A stretch of DNA of 64,000 nucleotides. It comes from Oscillospiraceae bacterium. GTDB taxonomy: Bacteria; Bacillota; Clostridia; Oscillospirales; CAG-272. The notes beneath the pieces are model-generated. The model was not told where the DNA came from, ran no database searches, and saw only the letters and a list, made by a program, of their open reading frames with translations. Where the stretch lies: positions 1-64,000 of the forward strand of contig SVST01000008.1 of the NCBI GenBank assembly GCA_015064155.1, read 5' to 3'. Shown here one piece after another: positions 16,297-25,687 of this stretch. Numbering within the stretch: the first letter of the stretch is position 1; the number at the start of each line of letters is the position of its first letter. The translations under genes and the position numbers were made by a program.

Positions 16297-17121
16297 TTAT
16301 ATGCAGTTGATAAATTGCTCCATGTTATGGACGTTTGACACAACGGAGTGCGCGTCCTTTCCAAGCAGGTCATCGTCGGGGTGACAGGCATCAATCCCTT
16401 TTTCACGGAGCTTTTTCAGATAGATTGCCGCGTCTTCCATACGCTTAAAGGATTTTTCCATGACCGCGGGGAAGGTCAGCGTGCGATAAGGGTGTTCTGT
16501 GGAAACCGCTTGTACGATTTTTTCTCTGATTTCGGCAAACAGCTCCTCGTTGTTACGGAAGATCGCCTCGTTGCGAGAAAGCTCCTGCTTGGTGACAACC
16601 GTCACAAGGTTCGGAACGGCACGCTTTGCCTGTGCACACGTGATGTTTCCGGCTGCAAAAAAGCAAGCGGGAATTCCCATTGATGCGGCAATGTAGGCAT
16701 CCATGTCGATTTCTCCGACGTATTTACCGTTCAGCTTGTAATACTGAACCGATTTACTGCTCATGGTGTGCGCAAGAACACCGCCGAGCGTTCCCTCCAT
16801 GGCGTGATATCCGAAAAGGCAAATACAGTCGTATGCTCCCCGTGCAAAGTCCATGCGAGGATGACGGGCAGGATCCAACAACCGGATACGAGGATCCAGG
16901 TCAAGAGGATCTACGTTGTGGCTTTTGCCGTGATTGTCCCAAAGAGCTACTTCGACGACTCCCGCCGCAAAAAGGGCGTCTGCCGCCGCGTTGACCTCAA
17001 GGGCTGCCTGACGTCTTGCAATTTCCCATTGTTCGGTATCGCGCAAAAGCCCGATGTAGGGCTCACCAACCACGTGATTGACGCCTTCCAAGTCCAGTGC
17101 CAATAGGATTCTTTGATACAT
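16297..17121 (-). CDS. M55-family metallopeptidase (D-aminopeptidase-like)
   Basis: A 274-aa protein of the DppA/M55 zinc peptidase family, which in the characterised case removes D-amino acids from peptides. Candidate metal ligands are visible: DLEG (Asp10, Glu12), His in DNHG, His in FGYHA and Glu in GEID. It is monocistronic here, without the dipeptide transporter genes that accompany Bacillus dppA. It probably recycles peptidoglycan-type or dietary peptides in the cytosol (inferred). Confidence 0.85.
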   Translation of the reverse strand: MYQRILLALDLEGVNHVVGEPYIGLLRDTEQWEIARRQAALEVNAAADALFAAGVVEVALWDNHGKSHNVDPLDLDPRIRLLDPARHPRMDFARGAYDCICLFGYHAMEGTLGGVLAHTMSSKSVQYYKLNGKYVGEIDMDAYIAASMGIPACFFAAGNITCAQAKRAVPNLVTVVTKQELSRNEAIFRNNEELFAEIREKIVQAVSTEHPYRTLTFPAVMEKSFKRMEDAAIYLKKLREKGIDACHPDDDLLGKDAHSVVSNVHNMEQFINCI

Positions 17122-17231
17122 TTTTGATTCCTCCTCGGATTTTGGGTGCTTTTATTATACCCGTTACGGATTGGAAAGTCAAGTAAATTCGTTCGGTTCC
17201 GGTCTTTTTTGTAAAAAAAGAAAAAAAGGTA

Positions 17232-17260
17232 TTGTAAAGTAAGAAAAAATTTGCTATAAT
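17232..17260 (+). promoter_or_regulatory. Promoter of the membrane protein-metG unit
   Basis: TTGTAA (17232-17237) and TATAAT (17255-17260), 17-bp spacer, followed by GGAGGGAGG before the ATG at 17307. Confidence 0.75.
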
Positions 17261-17306
17261 ATACTTTAAGATTTTTAAGAACTTGATTTGCAGAGGAGGG
17301 AGGCAG

Positions 17307-18095
17307 ATGAAACGGCGCGGAACCAAGACCGCAGAGTCAAGGCTTGCGGACGTTCGCGAGCAGGCCTCGGAGATCCTCTCGGAAAACGGAAACCGCTTGA
17401 TGCTGATTGAAGCACTCGGGCTTTGCTTGCTCACCGTTCCCTTATACGTTGCCTTACATACCTTGTGCATGATGGGCGTGCGATTGCTTCCACAGCTTCC
17501 CCTTTTGGTTTGGGAGTGGATATTGGCGGGGCTTATCTTCTTTTTGACACTGTTGGTCACGCTTCCTCTTTTGTACGGTGTGGCGCGCATGGCAAGCTGC
17601 ATGGAGCGTGGGGAAGAGGTTTCGCTTTCCGATTTGTTTGCTCCCTTTACGTCGGGCAGACGCTATTTTTACGCGTTGCACGCATCCTTTCATACGTTGC
17701 GCTTGCTTTCGCTCGTCGTTTTGATGATTTGGATGACCGAATCGGCAATCGCCGCGCTGATCGTAGATCCCGTACTTGCTTGGGGGATCGGTGTTCTTTG
17801 CTTTTTGGCGGAAGCGGTTATTGGAATCTGTCTTTTGTACGGTCAATTTCCGTTGCTTGCCGTGACCGTGCACGAGGAATGTGATGCGGACACGCACGAA
17901 AGTCTTTCGGCTTTGTCTGCGTCGAGCAGCCAACGCTATGCAAGCCGCTTTTTCGGAGGATTTTTCTTCCGTATTCTGTTGGGAGTTCTCTCGTTCGGCA
18001 TTCTTTTGCTGTGGGACGTGATTCCTTTGATGTTGGTTTCTTATTTTCGATATTGCAGACGTATAAACGACAATGATGATTTGATCGGAGGATAA
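17307..18095 (+). CDS. Multi-pass membrane protein of unknown function
   Basis: A 262-aa protein with a charged N-terminal about 40 residues and roughly six hydrophobic segments, ending in a hydrophilic tail rich in Asp and Asn. It vaguely resembles DUF975-type integral membrane proteins, but I see no diagnostic motif. It lies 3 bp before metG and shares its promoter, so it is expressed with methionyl-tRNA synthetase. Function unknown. Confidence 0.75.
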   Translation: MKRRGTKTAESRLADVREQASEILSENGNRLMLIEALGLCLLTVPLYVALHTLCMMGVRLLPQLPLLVWEWILAGLIFFLTLLVTLPLLYGVARMASCMERGEEVSLSDLFAPFTSGRRYFYALHASFHTLRLLSLVVLMIWMTESAIAALIVDPVLAWGIGVLCFLAEAVIGICLLYGQFPLLAVTVHEECDADTHESLSALSASSSQRYASRFFGGFFFRILLGVLSFGILLLWDVIPLMLVSYFRYCRRINDNDDLIGG

Positions 18096-18098
18096 AAA

Positions 18099-20069
18099 AT
18101 GAGTGAAAAGTTTTATTTGACAACTGCGATTGCGTACGGTTCCAAAAAGCCGCACTTTGGAAACACCTATGAAGCGATCATGACCGATGCGGTAGCGCGT
18201 TACCGCCGCGAAATGGGATATGACGTTTTTATGTGTACGGGAACCGATGAGCACGGTCAAAAGATCGAGGAGCTGGCACGTGATGCGGGGATTACCCCCA
18301 AGCTGTACGTGGATAACGTGGCGGGCGAGATCAGATCGCTTTGGGATCACATGAACGTAAAGTACGATCACTTTATTCGTACGACCGACGATTATCACGA
18401 AGCGGCAGTCAAGAAGATCTTTACGCGCTTTTACAAGCAAGGGGATATCTACAAGAGCCGCTACGAGGGCTGGTACTGCGTTCCCTGTGAGTCCTTCTTT
18501 ACCGACACGCAGGCGGTGGATTGCAAGTGTCCCGACTGCGGACGCGACGTGCAAAAGGCAAGCGAGGAAGCGTATTTCTTCAACATGAAGAAGTATGCGG
18601 ACCGTTTGATGGAATATATCGAGGCGCATCCTGAATTTATCGAGCCCGAGAGCCGTAAAAAGGAGATCGTCAACAACTTCCTCAAGGCGGGACTCCAGGA
18701 TCTTTGCGTTTCGCGTACCTCCTTTACGTGGGGAATTCCCGTGGAGATCGATCCCAAGCACGTGACCTACGTTTGGCTGGATGCACTGACCAACTATATC
18801 ACCGCACTCGGCTACGATCCCGATAAAACCTTTGAGGAGCAAAGCGAAAAGTTCCGCAAGTATTGGCCCGCCGACGTGCATATCATCGGTAAGGACATCA
18901 TCCGATTCCATACCATCTACTGGCCGATTTTCCTGATGGCGTTGGATTTGCCGCTGCCCAAAAAGGTATTTGCGCATCCGTGGTTCAATTTTGGAATGGA
19001 TAAGATGTCCAAATCGCGCGGAAACGTGATCTATGCCGACAAGCTGGCTGACAGATTTACCGTAGACGGTGTTCGTTACTACGCGCTTGCCGAAATGCCC
19101 TACGCAAATGACGGCTCGATTACCTATGAAAACGTCATCAAGCGATTCAATACCGATCTTGTCAACAATCTCGGAAACCTTGTGAAGCGTACCTTGGATA
19201 TGCAGAAGAAGTATTTCGGTAGCGTAATTCAGGCACCGAGCGCAAAGGATGCTTTGGATGACGAGGTGGTTGCCGCCTGCGTAAAGGCTTATGAAAAGGT
19301 TGTTGAAAACATGAACGGCTACCGCGTGGCGGATGCGTTGGAGGAGATCTTCGCAATGCTCTCTCGCGCAAACAAGTATATCGATGAAACCACACCGTGG
19401 ACACTTGCAAAGGATGAGAGTCAGCGCGAGCGCCTGGGAACCGTGCTCTATACGCTTTTGGAGGCAATTCGTTGGGGGGCTGTGTTACTGCATCCCTTTA
19501 TTCCCACCACGGCAGAGGAGATCCTTTCCGAGCTCAATACCGATGCAACCGGCTATGCTTCGATCGGCAGCAAAGAAAAGTTTGGCGCACTGACCGCAGG
19601 AACGGTCGTTCAGGATTCCAAGGTGCTGTTTGCCCGTTTGGACGAGGCAAAGGTGCTGGCGGAAATCGAAGCAGAGCGTCAAAAGCAGGTTGCCGAGGCA
19701 GAGGCTGCGGCAAAGGCAAACGAGGTACCCGAAAAGCCCGAGGGCTGTGCCTTGATCGGAATTGAGGACTTCATGGGCGTGGAGCTGCGCTCGGCAAAGA
19801 TTTTGGAGTGCGAAAAAGTTCCGAAAGCGAAGAAGCTGCTCAAGCTCAAGGTTGATTTGGGATATGAGCAAAGACAGGTCGTGTCGGGAATCGCAAAATG
19901 GTACGAGCCCGAGGCTTTGATCGGCAAAAAGATCATTTTGGTTGCCAACCTCAAGCCCGCAACGCTTTGCGGCATCGAATCCAGCGGTATGATCCTTGCG
20001 TCGGGTGAGGAAACCGTACGGGTAGTCTTCCTTGCCGAGGATACCCCCTTGGGAGAAAGAATCAGATAA
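18099..20069 (+). CDS. metG: Methionyl-tRNA synthetase
   Basis: A 656-aa class I synthetase that charges tRNA-Met. The HIGH-type motif is HFGN (19-22), the zinc knuckle is CVPC and CPDC near residues 127-150, and the KMSKS loop is DKMSKSRGN. A C-terminal EMAP/Trbp-type tRNA-binding domain (from about residue 555, starting IGIEDFMGVELR) completes the usual Bacillota architecture. The start is 3 bp after the membrane protein gene. Confidence 0.97.
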   Translation: MSEKFYLTTAIAYGSKKPHFGNTYEAIMTDAVARYRREMGYDVFMCTGTDEHGQKIEELARDAGITPKLYVDNVAGEIRSLWDHMNVKYDHFIRTTDDYHEAAVKKIFTRFYKQGDIYKSRYEGWYCVPCESFFTDTQAVDCKCPDCGRDVQKASEEAYFFNMKKYADRLMEYIEAHPEFIEPESRKKEIVNNFLKAGLQDLCVSRTSFTWGIPVEIDPKHVTYVWLDALTNYITALGYDPDKTFEEQSEKFRKYWPADVHIIGKDIIRFHTIYWPIFLMALDLPLPKKVFAHPWFNFGMDKMSKSRGNVIYADKLADRFTVDGVRYYALAEMPYANDGSITYENVIKRFNTDLVNNLGNLVKRTLDMQKKYFGSVIQAPSAKDALDDEVVAACVKAYEKVVENMNGYRVADALEEIFAMLSRANKYIDETTPWTLAKDESQRERLGTVLYTLLEAIRWGAVLLHPFIPTTAEEILSELNTDATGYASIGSKEKFGALTAGTVVQDSKVLFARLDEAKVLAEIEAERQKQVAEAEAAAKANEVPEKPEGCALIGIEDFMGVELRSAKILECEKVPKAKKLLKLKVDLGYEQRQVVSGIAKWYEPEALIGKKIILVANLKPATLCGIESSGMILASGEETVRVVFLAEDTPLGERIR

Positions 20070-20081
20070 AGACGAATGAAA

Positions 20082-20128
20082 AAGGGGAAGGAACGCTGTT
20101 GCTTGAAAGTGGTCCTTTCCCTTGACCT
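20082..20128 (+). terminator. Terminator after metG
   Basis: AAGGGGAAGGA (20082-20092) pairs with TCCTTTCCCTT (20113-20123) with one G-U pair; a CTTTT tract follows shortly. Confidence 0.6.
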
Positions 20129-20194
20129 TTTACGACGAGATGTTTTGAAAACCGCAATTTATACAATGCTGTGAATCTTTGTGGAGGTGAGTCT

Positions 20195-21154
20195 ATGAAA
20201 ATAACGATTATTGGCTGCGGACGGTGGGGTTCTCTGATTACTTGGTATCTGGATGGCTTGGGACATGAAGTGACTTTATACGGACGGGAAACCTCCTCGC
20301 ATATGCAGACTTTTTTGCGAACAAGAAGCAACGGATTGCTGACTTTACCCCCGAGTGTTCGGCTATCTACGACACTTGACTGTGTGAAAGATGCCGACGT
20401 CATTATTATATCAATCGGATCGCAAGGCTTGCGTGCTCTGATGGAAAAAGAGCTTGCGGGTTTGCAATTGAAAAACAAAATTTTTGTGCTGTGTATGAAA
20501 GGAATTGAAATTCAAACCGGGAAGCGACTTTCGGAAATTGTGGAAGAATTTACAGATTCATCCAACCGTGTAGCGGTTTGGCTGGGTCCCGGACACGTAC
20601 AGGAGTTTTATGCGGGGATTCCGAACTGTATGGTAATTGACAGCTTCGATGACGTGGTAAAACAGCAATTGGTGGAAGAATTTTCCGGTGATCTAATTCG
20701 CTTCTACTACGGTCAGGATATGATTGGAAACGAAATCGGAGCCGCGTCGAAGAACGTGATTGGAATTGCGGCGGGATTTCTTGACGGTATGCGACTTACC
20801 ACGCTCAAGGGGGCGTTGATGAGTCGAGGCACAAGGGAGATTGCCCGATTGATAGATGCAATGGGCGGCAACCCGGTTTCCGCGTACGGACTTTGCCACC
20901 TTGGGGATTACGAGGCAACCGTCTTTTCCCCGTATTCTCATAACCGCCGCTTTGGCGAATGCTTCATCAAGCAGGAAAAATTTGATGCCCTTGCCGAGGG
21001 GTACTATACGGTTGCCGCACTGAGAACGCTTGCGGAACGTCAAGGCGTTGAACTGCCGATTTGCGATACGGTTTATCGGATTCTGTATGAGAATACCGAT
21101 TTTCAAAAGGAAATGGACCAGCTGTTTCGACGTAGCCTGAAAAATGAATTTTAA
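20195..21154 (+). CDS. gpsA: Divergent NAD(P)-dependent glycerol-3-phosphate dehydrogenase
   Basis: A 319-aa two-domain dehydrogenase that would reduce dihydroxyacetone phosphate to sn-glycerol-3-phosphate for phospholipid synthesis. The N-terminal Rossmann motif is IIGCGRWGS; KGIE, LGPGH and SKNVIGIAAG (catalytic Lys) are recognisable. The C-terminal substrate signature reads GDYEATVFSPYSHNRRFG, versus the usual GDL..TC...SRN, so it is a diverged member. ATG 20195 follows GGAGGTGAG. It overlaps into the tatD start region, 10 bp apart. plsY (56046) supplies the next step of the same pathway. A paralogue with another substrate cannot be excluded. Confidence 0.8.
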   Translation: MKITIIGCGRWGSLITWYLDGLGHEVTLYGRETSSHMQTFLRTRSNGLLTLPPSVRLSTTLDCVKDADVIIISIGSQGLRALMEKELAGLQLKNKIFVLCMKGIEIQTGKRLSEIVEEFTDSSNRVAVWLGPGHVQEFYAGIPNCMVIDSFDDVVKQQLVEEFSGDLIRFYYGQDMIGNEIGAASKNVIGIAAGFLDGMRLTTLKGALMSRGTREIARLIDAMGGNPVSAYGLCHLGDYEATVFSPYSHNRRFGECFIKQEKFDALAEGYYTVAALRTLAERQGVELPICDTVYRILYENTDFQKEMDQLFRRSLKNEF

Positions 21155-21164
21155 GAGGTTCGGT

Positions 21165-21995
21165 ATGCTGAAAATTTTTGATACCCATGCACACTATTAC
21201 GACAAGCGATTTGCAGCCGAATTGTCGGGCGGTGCGCACGAATTGTTGAGTCGGGTTATGCCGAATCCCGTCTGTGCGGTCATTAACGTCGGTACCGACT
21301 GTGAAAACGCAAGGCTTGCCATCGAGCAGGCACAGCGGTACGACGGAATGTATGCCGCAATCGGGATTCATCCCGGGGACTGTCACTATGCGAAAGATCC
21401 CGATGCCGAGCTTGCAAAAATACGGGGACTTTTGGGAAGTGCCGAAAGCCGCAAAGCGCAAAAGATCGTTGCCATCGGGGAGATTGGCTTGGACTATTAT
21501 TGGCAGGAGTACGACGGCGGAATCCCCATGGACAAGGCAAAGGAAGCCTACTTTTTTGACGCGCAAATGTCGCTTGCCGAGGAGCTTGACCTGCCGGTGA
21601 TCATTCACGACAGGGAAGCGCACGGCGATTGCTTTGACACGGTTATGCGTCATCCAAACGTGCGCGGCGTTTTTCACAGCTACAGCGGCAGCGCGGAGAT
21701 GGCAAGGGAGCTGGTACGGCGCGGATGGTACATTTCCTTTTCGGGGACGCTGACCTTCAAAAATGCTGCGCGCGTTCGCCAGGCAGCCATGGCGGTTCCG
21801 CATGACCGCTTGCTGATCGAAACCGATGCCCCCTATCTTGCACCGCACCCACACAGGGGAAAGATGAACCATTCGGGGCTTTTGCGTCACACGCTGGAAA
21901 CGCTTGCCGAGCTTTGGGAATGCTCCGAGGAGGAGGCAAGCCGACAAACCTATGAAAATGCGGAACGGCTTTTTTTGAAGCACTTTTTTGTGTAA
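21165..21995 (+). CDS. tatD: TatD-family metal-dependent hydrolase
   Basis: A 276-aa amidohydrolase-fold protein of the TatD/YcfH deoxyribonuclease family. Metal ligands appear as FDTHAH at the N-terminus, EIGLDYY, HDREAH and ETDAPYL. Family members are Mg2+-dependent DNases or D-aminoacyl-tRNA deacylases linked to DNA repair. It follows gpsA by 10 bp; in other Bacillota tatD often sits near metG, as here. Confidence 0.92.
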   Translation: MLKIFDTHAHYYDKRFAAELSGGAHELLSRVMPNPVCAVINVGTDCENARLAIEQAQRYDGMYAAIGIHPGDCHYAKDPDAELAKIRGLLGSAESRKAQKIVAIGEIGLDYYWQEYDGGIPMDKAKEAYFFDAQMSLAEELDLPVIIHDREAHGDCFDTVMRHPNVRGVFHSYSGSAEMARELVRRGWYISFSGTLTFKNAARVRQAAMAVPHDRLLIETDAPYLAPHPHRGKMNHSGLLRHTLETLAELWECSEEEASRQTYENAERLFLKHFFV

Positions 21996-22055
21996 TATGG
22001 ACAAAAAATGTTCTTGCAATTCTACATGCTGTATCGAAAAAGTTGAAAATATCCC

Positions 22056-22084
22056 TTGAAAATTTTGGATTTGTATTGTATAAT
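22056..22084 (+). promoter_or_regulatory. Promoter of the EF-G-like gene
   Basis: TTGAAA (22056-22061) and TATAAT (22079-22084), 17-bp spacer, with a 110-nt leader before the ATG. Confidence 0.75.
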
Positions 22085-22194
22085 AAGAGAAAGTGGAGGA
22101 AAATCAGACCGTGATTGCCCGTTGAAATGCAGACGAGCAATTGGTGTTGCCGCCGCTTAATCGAATGAAAGGTACTCAAAAAAGGACTACTACC

Positions 22195-24243
22195 ATGGCG
22201 AAGATTGAAACCAAGAACATCAGAAATATTGCGTTGCTCGGACACGGCGGTTCGGGAAAGACCTCCTTGGCGGAGGCAATGCTGTTTATCACCGGCGAAA
22301 CCGACCGTCTTGGAAATACGACCGCAGGAAATACGGTTTGTGACTATGATGCGGAGGAGGTTGCAAGAAAGATTTCGATTTCTGCGTCCTTGGCTCCCAT
22401 GACATGGAAGAACGTAAAGATTAACGTGATCGATACTCCCGGTTATCTTGATTTTTCGGGTGAGGTGGTTCAGGCGTTGCGCGTTGCCGACAGTGCGATC
22501 ATTACCATCGACGGTAAGGCAGGTATCGAGGTTGGTACCGAGCTGGCTTGGGATTACGCCGAGGCGGCAGGTCTGCCCCGCGCATTCTTTATCAATAAAT
22601 TCGACGACAACGAAGCGCGCTTTGCTCGCGTTCTCGACGCATTGCACCTGACCTTCGGTAAGCAGGTATGTCCCTTGACCATCCCGATGGTGAAAAACGG
22701 TGAGGTTGTCGGTGCGATCGACCTGATCGACGAAACCGCACACGTATTCGATAACAACGGACGTCACAGCGTAGAGCTGATTCCCGAGGAGTCCAAAGAG
22801 GCTGTTGCGAAGTATCGCGATATGCTGATGGAGGCGGTTGCAAGCACCAATGAGGACTTGATGATGAAGTTCTTTGAGGGTGAGGAAATCTCCCACATGG
22901 AGGCAATCAACGCGGTTCACGAGGGTATCATCCACGGTGATATCGTTCCCGTATTCTGCGGCGCGGCTTCCAAGCTGTGGGGCGTTTGGACGATGCTGGA
23001 TAAGATCACCGAATCCTTCCCGCGTCATACCGCTAAGAAGAACGAAATTCTTGCAAACGGCGATGAAATGGAAATCAATCCCGACGGTGAGCCCGCAATC
23101 TTCGTGTTTAAGACCGTTGCAGACCCGTTCGTTGGCAAGATGTCCTTCTTCAAGGTTATGAACGGTACGGTGAAGCGCGATTTGACGCTCAAGAATACGA
23201 CCACGGGTGACAGCGAAAAGCTTTCTCACATCTACGTGATGAAGGGCAAGAAGCAAACCGAGGTTGACGAATTGGCGTGCGGTGATATCGGTATGGTGGC
23301 AAAGCTTTCCAACACCAACACCAACGATACCTTGACCTGGAATAACGATTTTGCATATAGCCACGTTGAATATCCCACGCCTTACCTTGTAAAGGTGATG
23401 ATCCCCGTTTCCAAGGGTGACGAGGGTAAGATCTCCCAGAGCATTGCAAAAATGGCAGAGGAGGACTATACCATTCGCTTTGAAAACGATGCGGAAACCA
23501 AACAGCTGCTCATTTACGGTTTGGGTGACGTACATCTGTCGGTTCTCTCGGCAAGATTGAAGGGACGCTTTGGATTGAACGTTCGTTTCGATACTCCCAA
23601 GGTTGCTTACCGTGAAAAGATCACCAAGTCGGTTGACGTAGAAGGAAAGCACAAGAAGCAGAACGGCGGATCGGGTCAGTACGGTCACGTTAAGATGCGC
23701 TTTGCACCGGGCGAGGGTGAGGGCTTGACCTTTACCGTATCGGTTGTGGGCGGCACCGTTCCGAAGAACTTTAACCCTGCCGTTGAAAAGGGTATTCAGG
23801 ATTCGATGGCAAAGGGTGCATACGGCTATCCGCTTGTATGCTTGGCAGCCGATTTGTACGACGGCTCTTATCACGCGGTTGACTCGGATGAATTGTCCTT
23901 TAAGACGGCGGCATCCTTGGCATATAAGAAGGCACTGGAATTGGCAGGTCCCGTATTGCTGGAGCCCGTCGGAGATATGGCAATTACCGTTCCCGAGTCC
24001 TTGGTGGGCGACGTAATGGGTGACCTCAACAAGCGTCGCGGAAGCGTTATGGGTATGGAGCCCGCCGCAAAGAAGGGCTACACCGTGGTGCAGGCGGTTG
24101 CACCTAAGGCAGAGCTGATGGATTATCCGATCGTTCTGCGCGCAATGACGCAGGGTCGCGGTTCCTATTCGTTCAGCGTAACGGGATACGACGTAGTTCC
24201 CGCGAACATCACCGCAAAGGTTATTGCAGACAATAAGGAATAA
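22195..24243 (+). CDS. Elongation factor G-like GTPase (EF-G paralogue)
   Basis: A 682-aa translational GTPase with the complete EF-G domain order. The P-loop is GHGGSGKTS (16-24) instead of the GHVDAGKTT usual in EF-G proper; DTPGY and NKFD are the G3 and G4 motifs. This P-loop variant marks the fusA2-type paralogue family, found beside the canonical EF-G in many bacteria and of uncertain role (ribosome recycling or rescue). It stands alone, away from ribosomal protein genes, which supports a paralogue. Upstream in-frame starts at 22141 lack a better ribosome site. Confidence 0.88.
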   Translation: MAKIETKNIRNIALLGHGGSGKTSLAEAMLFITGETDRLGNTTAGNTVCDYDAEEVARKISISASLAPMTWKNVKINVIDTPGYLDFSGEVVQALRVADSAIITIDGKAGIEVGTELAWDYAEAAGLPRAFFINKFDDNEARFARVLDALHLTFGKQVCPLTIPMVKNGEVVGAIDLIDETAHVFDNNGRHSVELIPEESKEAVAKYRDMLMEAVASTNEDLMMKFFEGEEISHMEAINAVHEGIIHGDIVPVFCGAASKLWGVWTMLDKITESFPRHTAKKNEILANGDEMEINPDGEPAIFVFKTVADPFVGKMSFFKVMNGTVKRDLTLKNTTTGDSEKLSHIYVMKGKKQTEVDELACGDIGMVAKLSNTNTNDTLTWNNDFAYSHVEYPTPYLVKVMIPVSKGDEGKISQSIAKMAEEDYTIRFENDAETKQLLIYGLGDVHLSVLSARLKGRFGLNVRFDTPKVAYREKITKSVDVEGKHKKQNGGSGQYGHVKMRFAPGEGEGLTFTVSVVGGTVPKNFNPAVEKGIQDSMAKGAYGYPLVCLAADLYDGSYHAVDSDELSFKTAASLAYKKALELAGPVLLEPVGDMAITVPESLVGDVMGDLNKRRGSVMGMEPAAKKGYTVVQAVAPKAELMDYPIVLRAMTQGRGSYSFSVTGYDVVPANITAKVIADNKE

Positions 24244-24250
24244 TAAAAGC

Positions 24251-24290
24251 AGAGGGGAAGCGAGCCGAATGGCTTTCTTCCCCTCTTTTT
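24251..24290 (+). terminator. Terminator after the EF-G-like gene
   Basis: AGAGGGGAAG (24251-24260) pairs with CTTCCCCTCT (24276-24285), with AGCC/GGCT inside, followed by five T. Confidence 0.9.
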
Positions 24291-24300
24291 GGGGAGAGAA

Positions 24301-24328
24301 AGAGCAGCAACGCGCGCGTTGCTGCTCT
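24301..24328 (-). terminator. Terminator of the RHH-SPFH unit
   Basis: AGAGCAGCAACG pairs with CGTTGCTGCTCT around CGCG, followed on the minus strand by a T/C-rich tail. Confidence 0.75.
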
Positions 24329-24339
24329 CATATTTCTTG

Positions 24340-24540
24340 TTAAATATCCAAATCGGGCGGCACGTCGATTTCATCGGACACGTACTTGCCGTTCTTTTTT
24401 CGTTGGCGCACACATTCGCTCAGCAGATACTCGATCTGACCGTTTACCGACCGAAAATCGTCCTCCGCCCACGCGGCAATGGCCTCATAAAGCTTTGGCG
24501 AGAGGCGCAACGGAATCTGCTTTTTTTGCTGGTCGTTCAT
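24340..24540 (-). CDS. Arc-like ribbon-helix-helix protein
   Basis: A 66-aa protein with the pattern [35 protein letters not shown], typical of Arc/MetJ ribbon-helix-helix DNA-binding domains. The C-terminal tail is acidic. The ATG at 24540 follows AAGGGG. It lies 14 bp after the SPFH gene and is cotranscribed with it; it may autoregulate that promoter, whose tandem 22-bp repeats could be its operator (inferred). It is not obviously a toxin-antitoxin partner because no toxin gene adjoins. Confidence 0.8.
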   Translation of the reverse strand: MNDQQKKQIPLRLSPKLYEAIAAWAEDDFRSVNGQIEYLLSECVRQRKKNGKYVSDEIDVPPDLDI

Positions 24541-24554
24541 GGACACCCCTTAGA

Positions 24555-25565
24555 TCAATAGAGGCTTCCCGAGTTGACAACGGGCTGCGCATCGTGGTTG
24601 CCGCAAAGCACCACCAACAGGTTGGATACCATTGCAGCCTTACGCTCGTCGTCCAGCTCGACTACCTTGTTTTCGTTCAAGCGTTCCAATGCCATTTCCA
24701 CCATGCCGACCGCACCGTCAACGATCATTTTGCGTGCGTCGATAATGGCGGATGCTTGCTGTCTTTGCAGCATAACTGCCGCAATTTCGGTTGCATAGGC
24801 AAGATAGGTGATGCGTGCTTCGACGATCTCAATGCCGGCTTCGTCTACACGCGCCTGGATCTCGTTGCGGATTCGGTTTGCAACGATCTCACTGGAGCCG
24901 CGCAGGCTGCCGTCGTCGGCAAGTCCGTCACCCGTGGTATCTACGTTGGGGGCAACGTCGTACGGATAAATGCGAACGATGTTTCGCAGAGCACTGTCAC
25001 ACTGCAGGGAAAGGTATTCCTTGTAGTTGTCCACGTTGAACACCGCTTTTGCCGTGTCCACGATTCTCCACGTCACGGCGATGCCGATCTCAATGGGATT
25101 ACCCAAGCAGTCGTTGACCTTTTGGCGGTTATTGTTCAGCGTCATGATCTTCAAGGAGATTTTCTTGTTGGTCAGATCAACGTTGACACCCGATGCACCC
25201 TGTGCCAAGGTGGACGCAACGGTTTTGACGTCGCCGCTTTGGTTCAGGTGGGTCTTTGCGGCAGGGTTGACTGCCACGCAGAAGGGGTTGACCGCGTAAA
25301 AGCCGTCGCCCTTGATGGTACCGATGTACGTGCCGAACAGCGTCAGCACCAAAGCTTCCTGGGGCTTGAGGACACGCAAGCCGCACAAGGGAATCCAGCC
25401 TATGCAAAGAACGGCTGCGCTGACGATCAGAATGACAGGAGATCCGTCATTTTCTACTTGAATGCCACCGTAAATGGCACCCGCCGTTGCAAGAGCCAAA
25501 AGCAGAAGCGTTGCAATCAGGACGAGCATGCCGTTTTTCTTCTTGGTTAAAATTTTTTCTTTCAT
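24555..25565 (-). CDS. SPFH/Band 7 domain membrane protein
   Basis: A 336-aa protein with an N-terminal membrane segment (residues 12-60, two hydrophobic stretches) and a Band 7/stomatin domain, including the characteristic [18 protein letters not shown] and [12 protein letters not shown] regions. SPFH proteins oligomerise as membrane scaffolds and protect against envelope stress. ATG 25565 has GGAGG eight bases upstream; a 46-codon upstream extension would run through the promoter. It is followed by the RHH gene. Confidence 0.9.
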   Translation of the reverse strand: MKEKILTKKKNGMLVLIATLLLLALATAGAIYGGIQVENDGSPVILIVSAAVLCIGWIPLCGLRVLKPQEALVLTLFGTYIGTIKGDGFYAVNPFCVAVNPAAKTHLNQSGDVKTVASTLAQGASGVNVDLTNKKISLKIMTLNNNRQKVNDCLGNPIEIGIAVTWRIVDTAKAVFNVDNYKEYLSLQCDSALRNIVRIYPYDVAPNVDTTGDGLADDGSLRGSSEIVANRIRNEIQARVDEAGIEIVEARITYLAYATEIAAVMLQRQQASAIIDARKMIVDGAVGMVEMALERLNENKVVELDDERKAAMVSNLLVVLCGNHDAQPVVNSGSLY

Positions 25566-25599
25566 GATATCCTCCATATTTTTTGATTGTGATATTAAA

Positions 25600-25629
25600 A
25601 TGATATCATAAAAACTCTTTCTTGTCAAG
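25600..25629 (-). promoter_or_regulatory. Promoter of the SPFH gene
   Basis: On the minus strand TTGACA (25624-25629) and TATCAT (25600-25605), 18 bp apart. The -10 lies inside the motif TATGATATCAT, which recurs at two other promoters (33626, 52884). Confidence 0.7.
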
Positions 25630-25637
25630 TAATTTTT

Positions 25638-25681
25638 GAGAAAAAATGAAATTTCAAATGAGAAAAAATGAAATTTCAAAT
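25638..25681. repeat. Two tandem 22-bp repeats between divergent promoters
   Basis: GAGAAAAAATGAAATTTCAAAT occurs at 25638-25659 and again at 25660-25681 without mismatch. Each contains the palindrome TGAAATTTCA. They sit exactly between the divergent -35 boxes, so they are a good candidate operator, though a chance tandem duplication is possible. Confidence 0.65.
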
Positions 25682-25687
25682 GTGTTA

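Noticed and set aside
17454-18977. 507-codon minus-strand open frame antisense to the membrane protein and metG
   Set aside because: Shadow; the opposite strand has clear family motifs.
21757-23874. 705-codon minus-strand open frame antisense to the EF-G-like gene
   Set aside because: Shadow of a conserved coding gene; no ribosome site and implausible composition.
24340-25565. Toxin-antitoxin module (RHH protein as antitoxin)
   Set aside because: The partner gene is an SPFH membrane protein, not a toxin, and the gene order is SPFH first.
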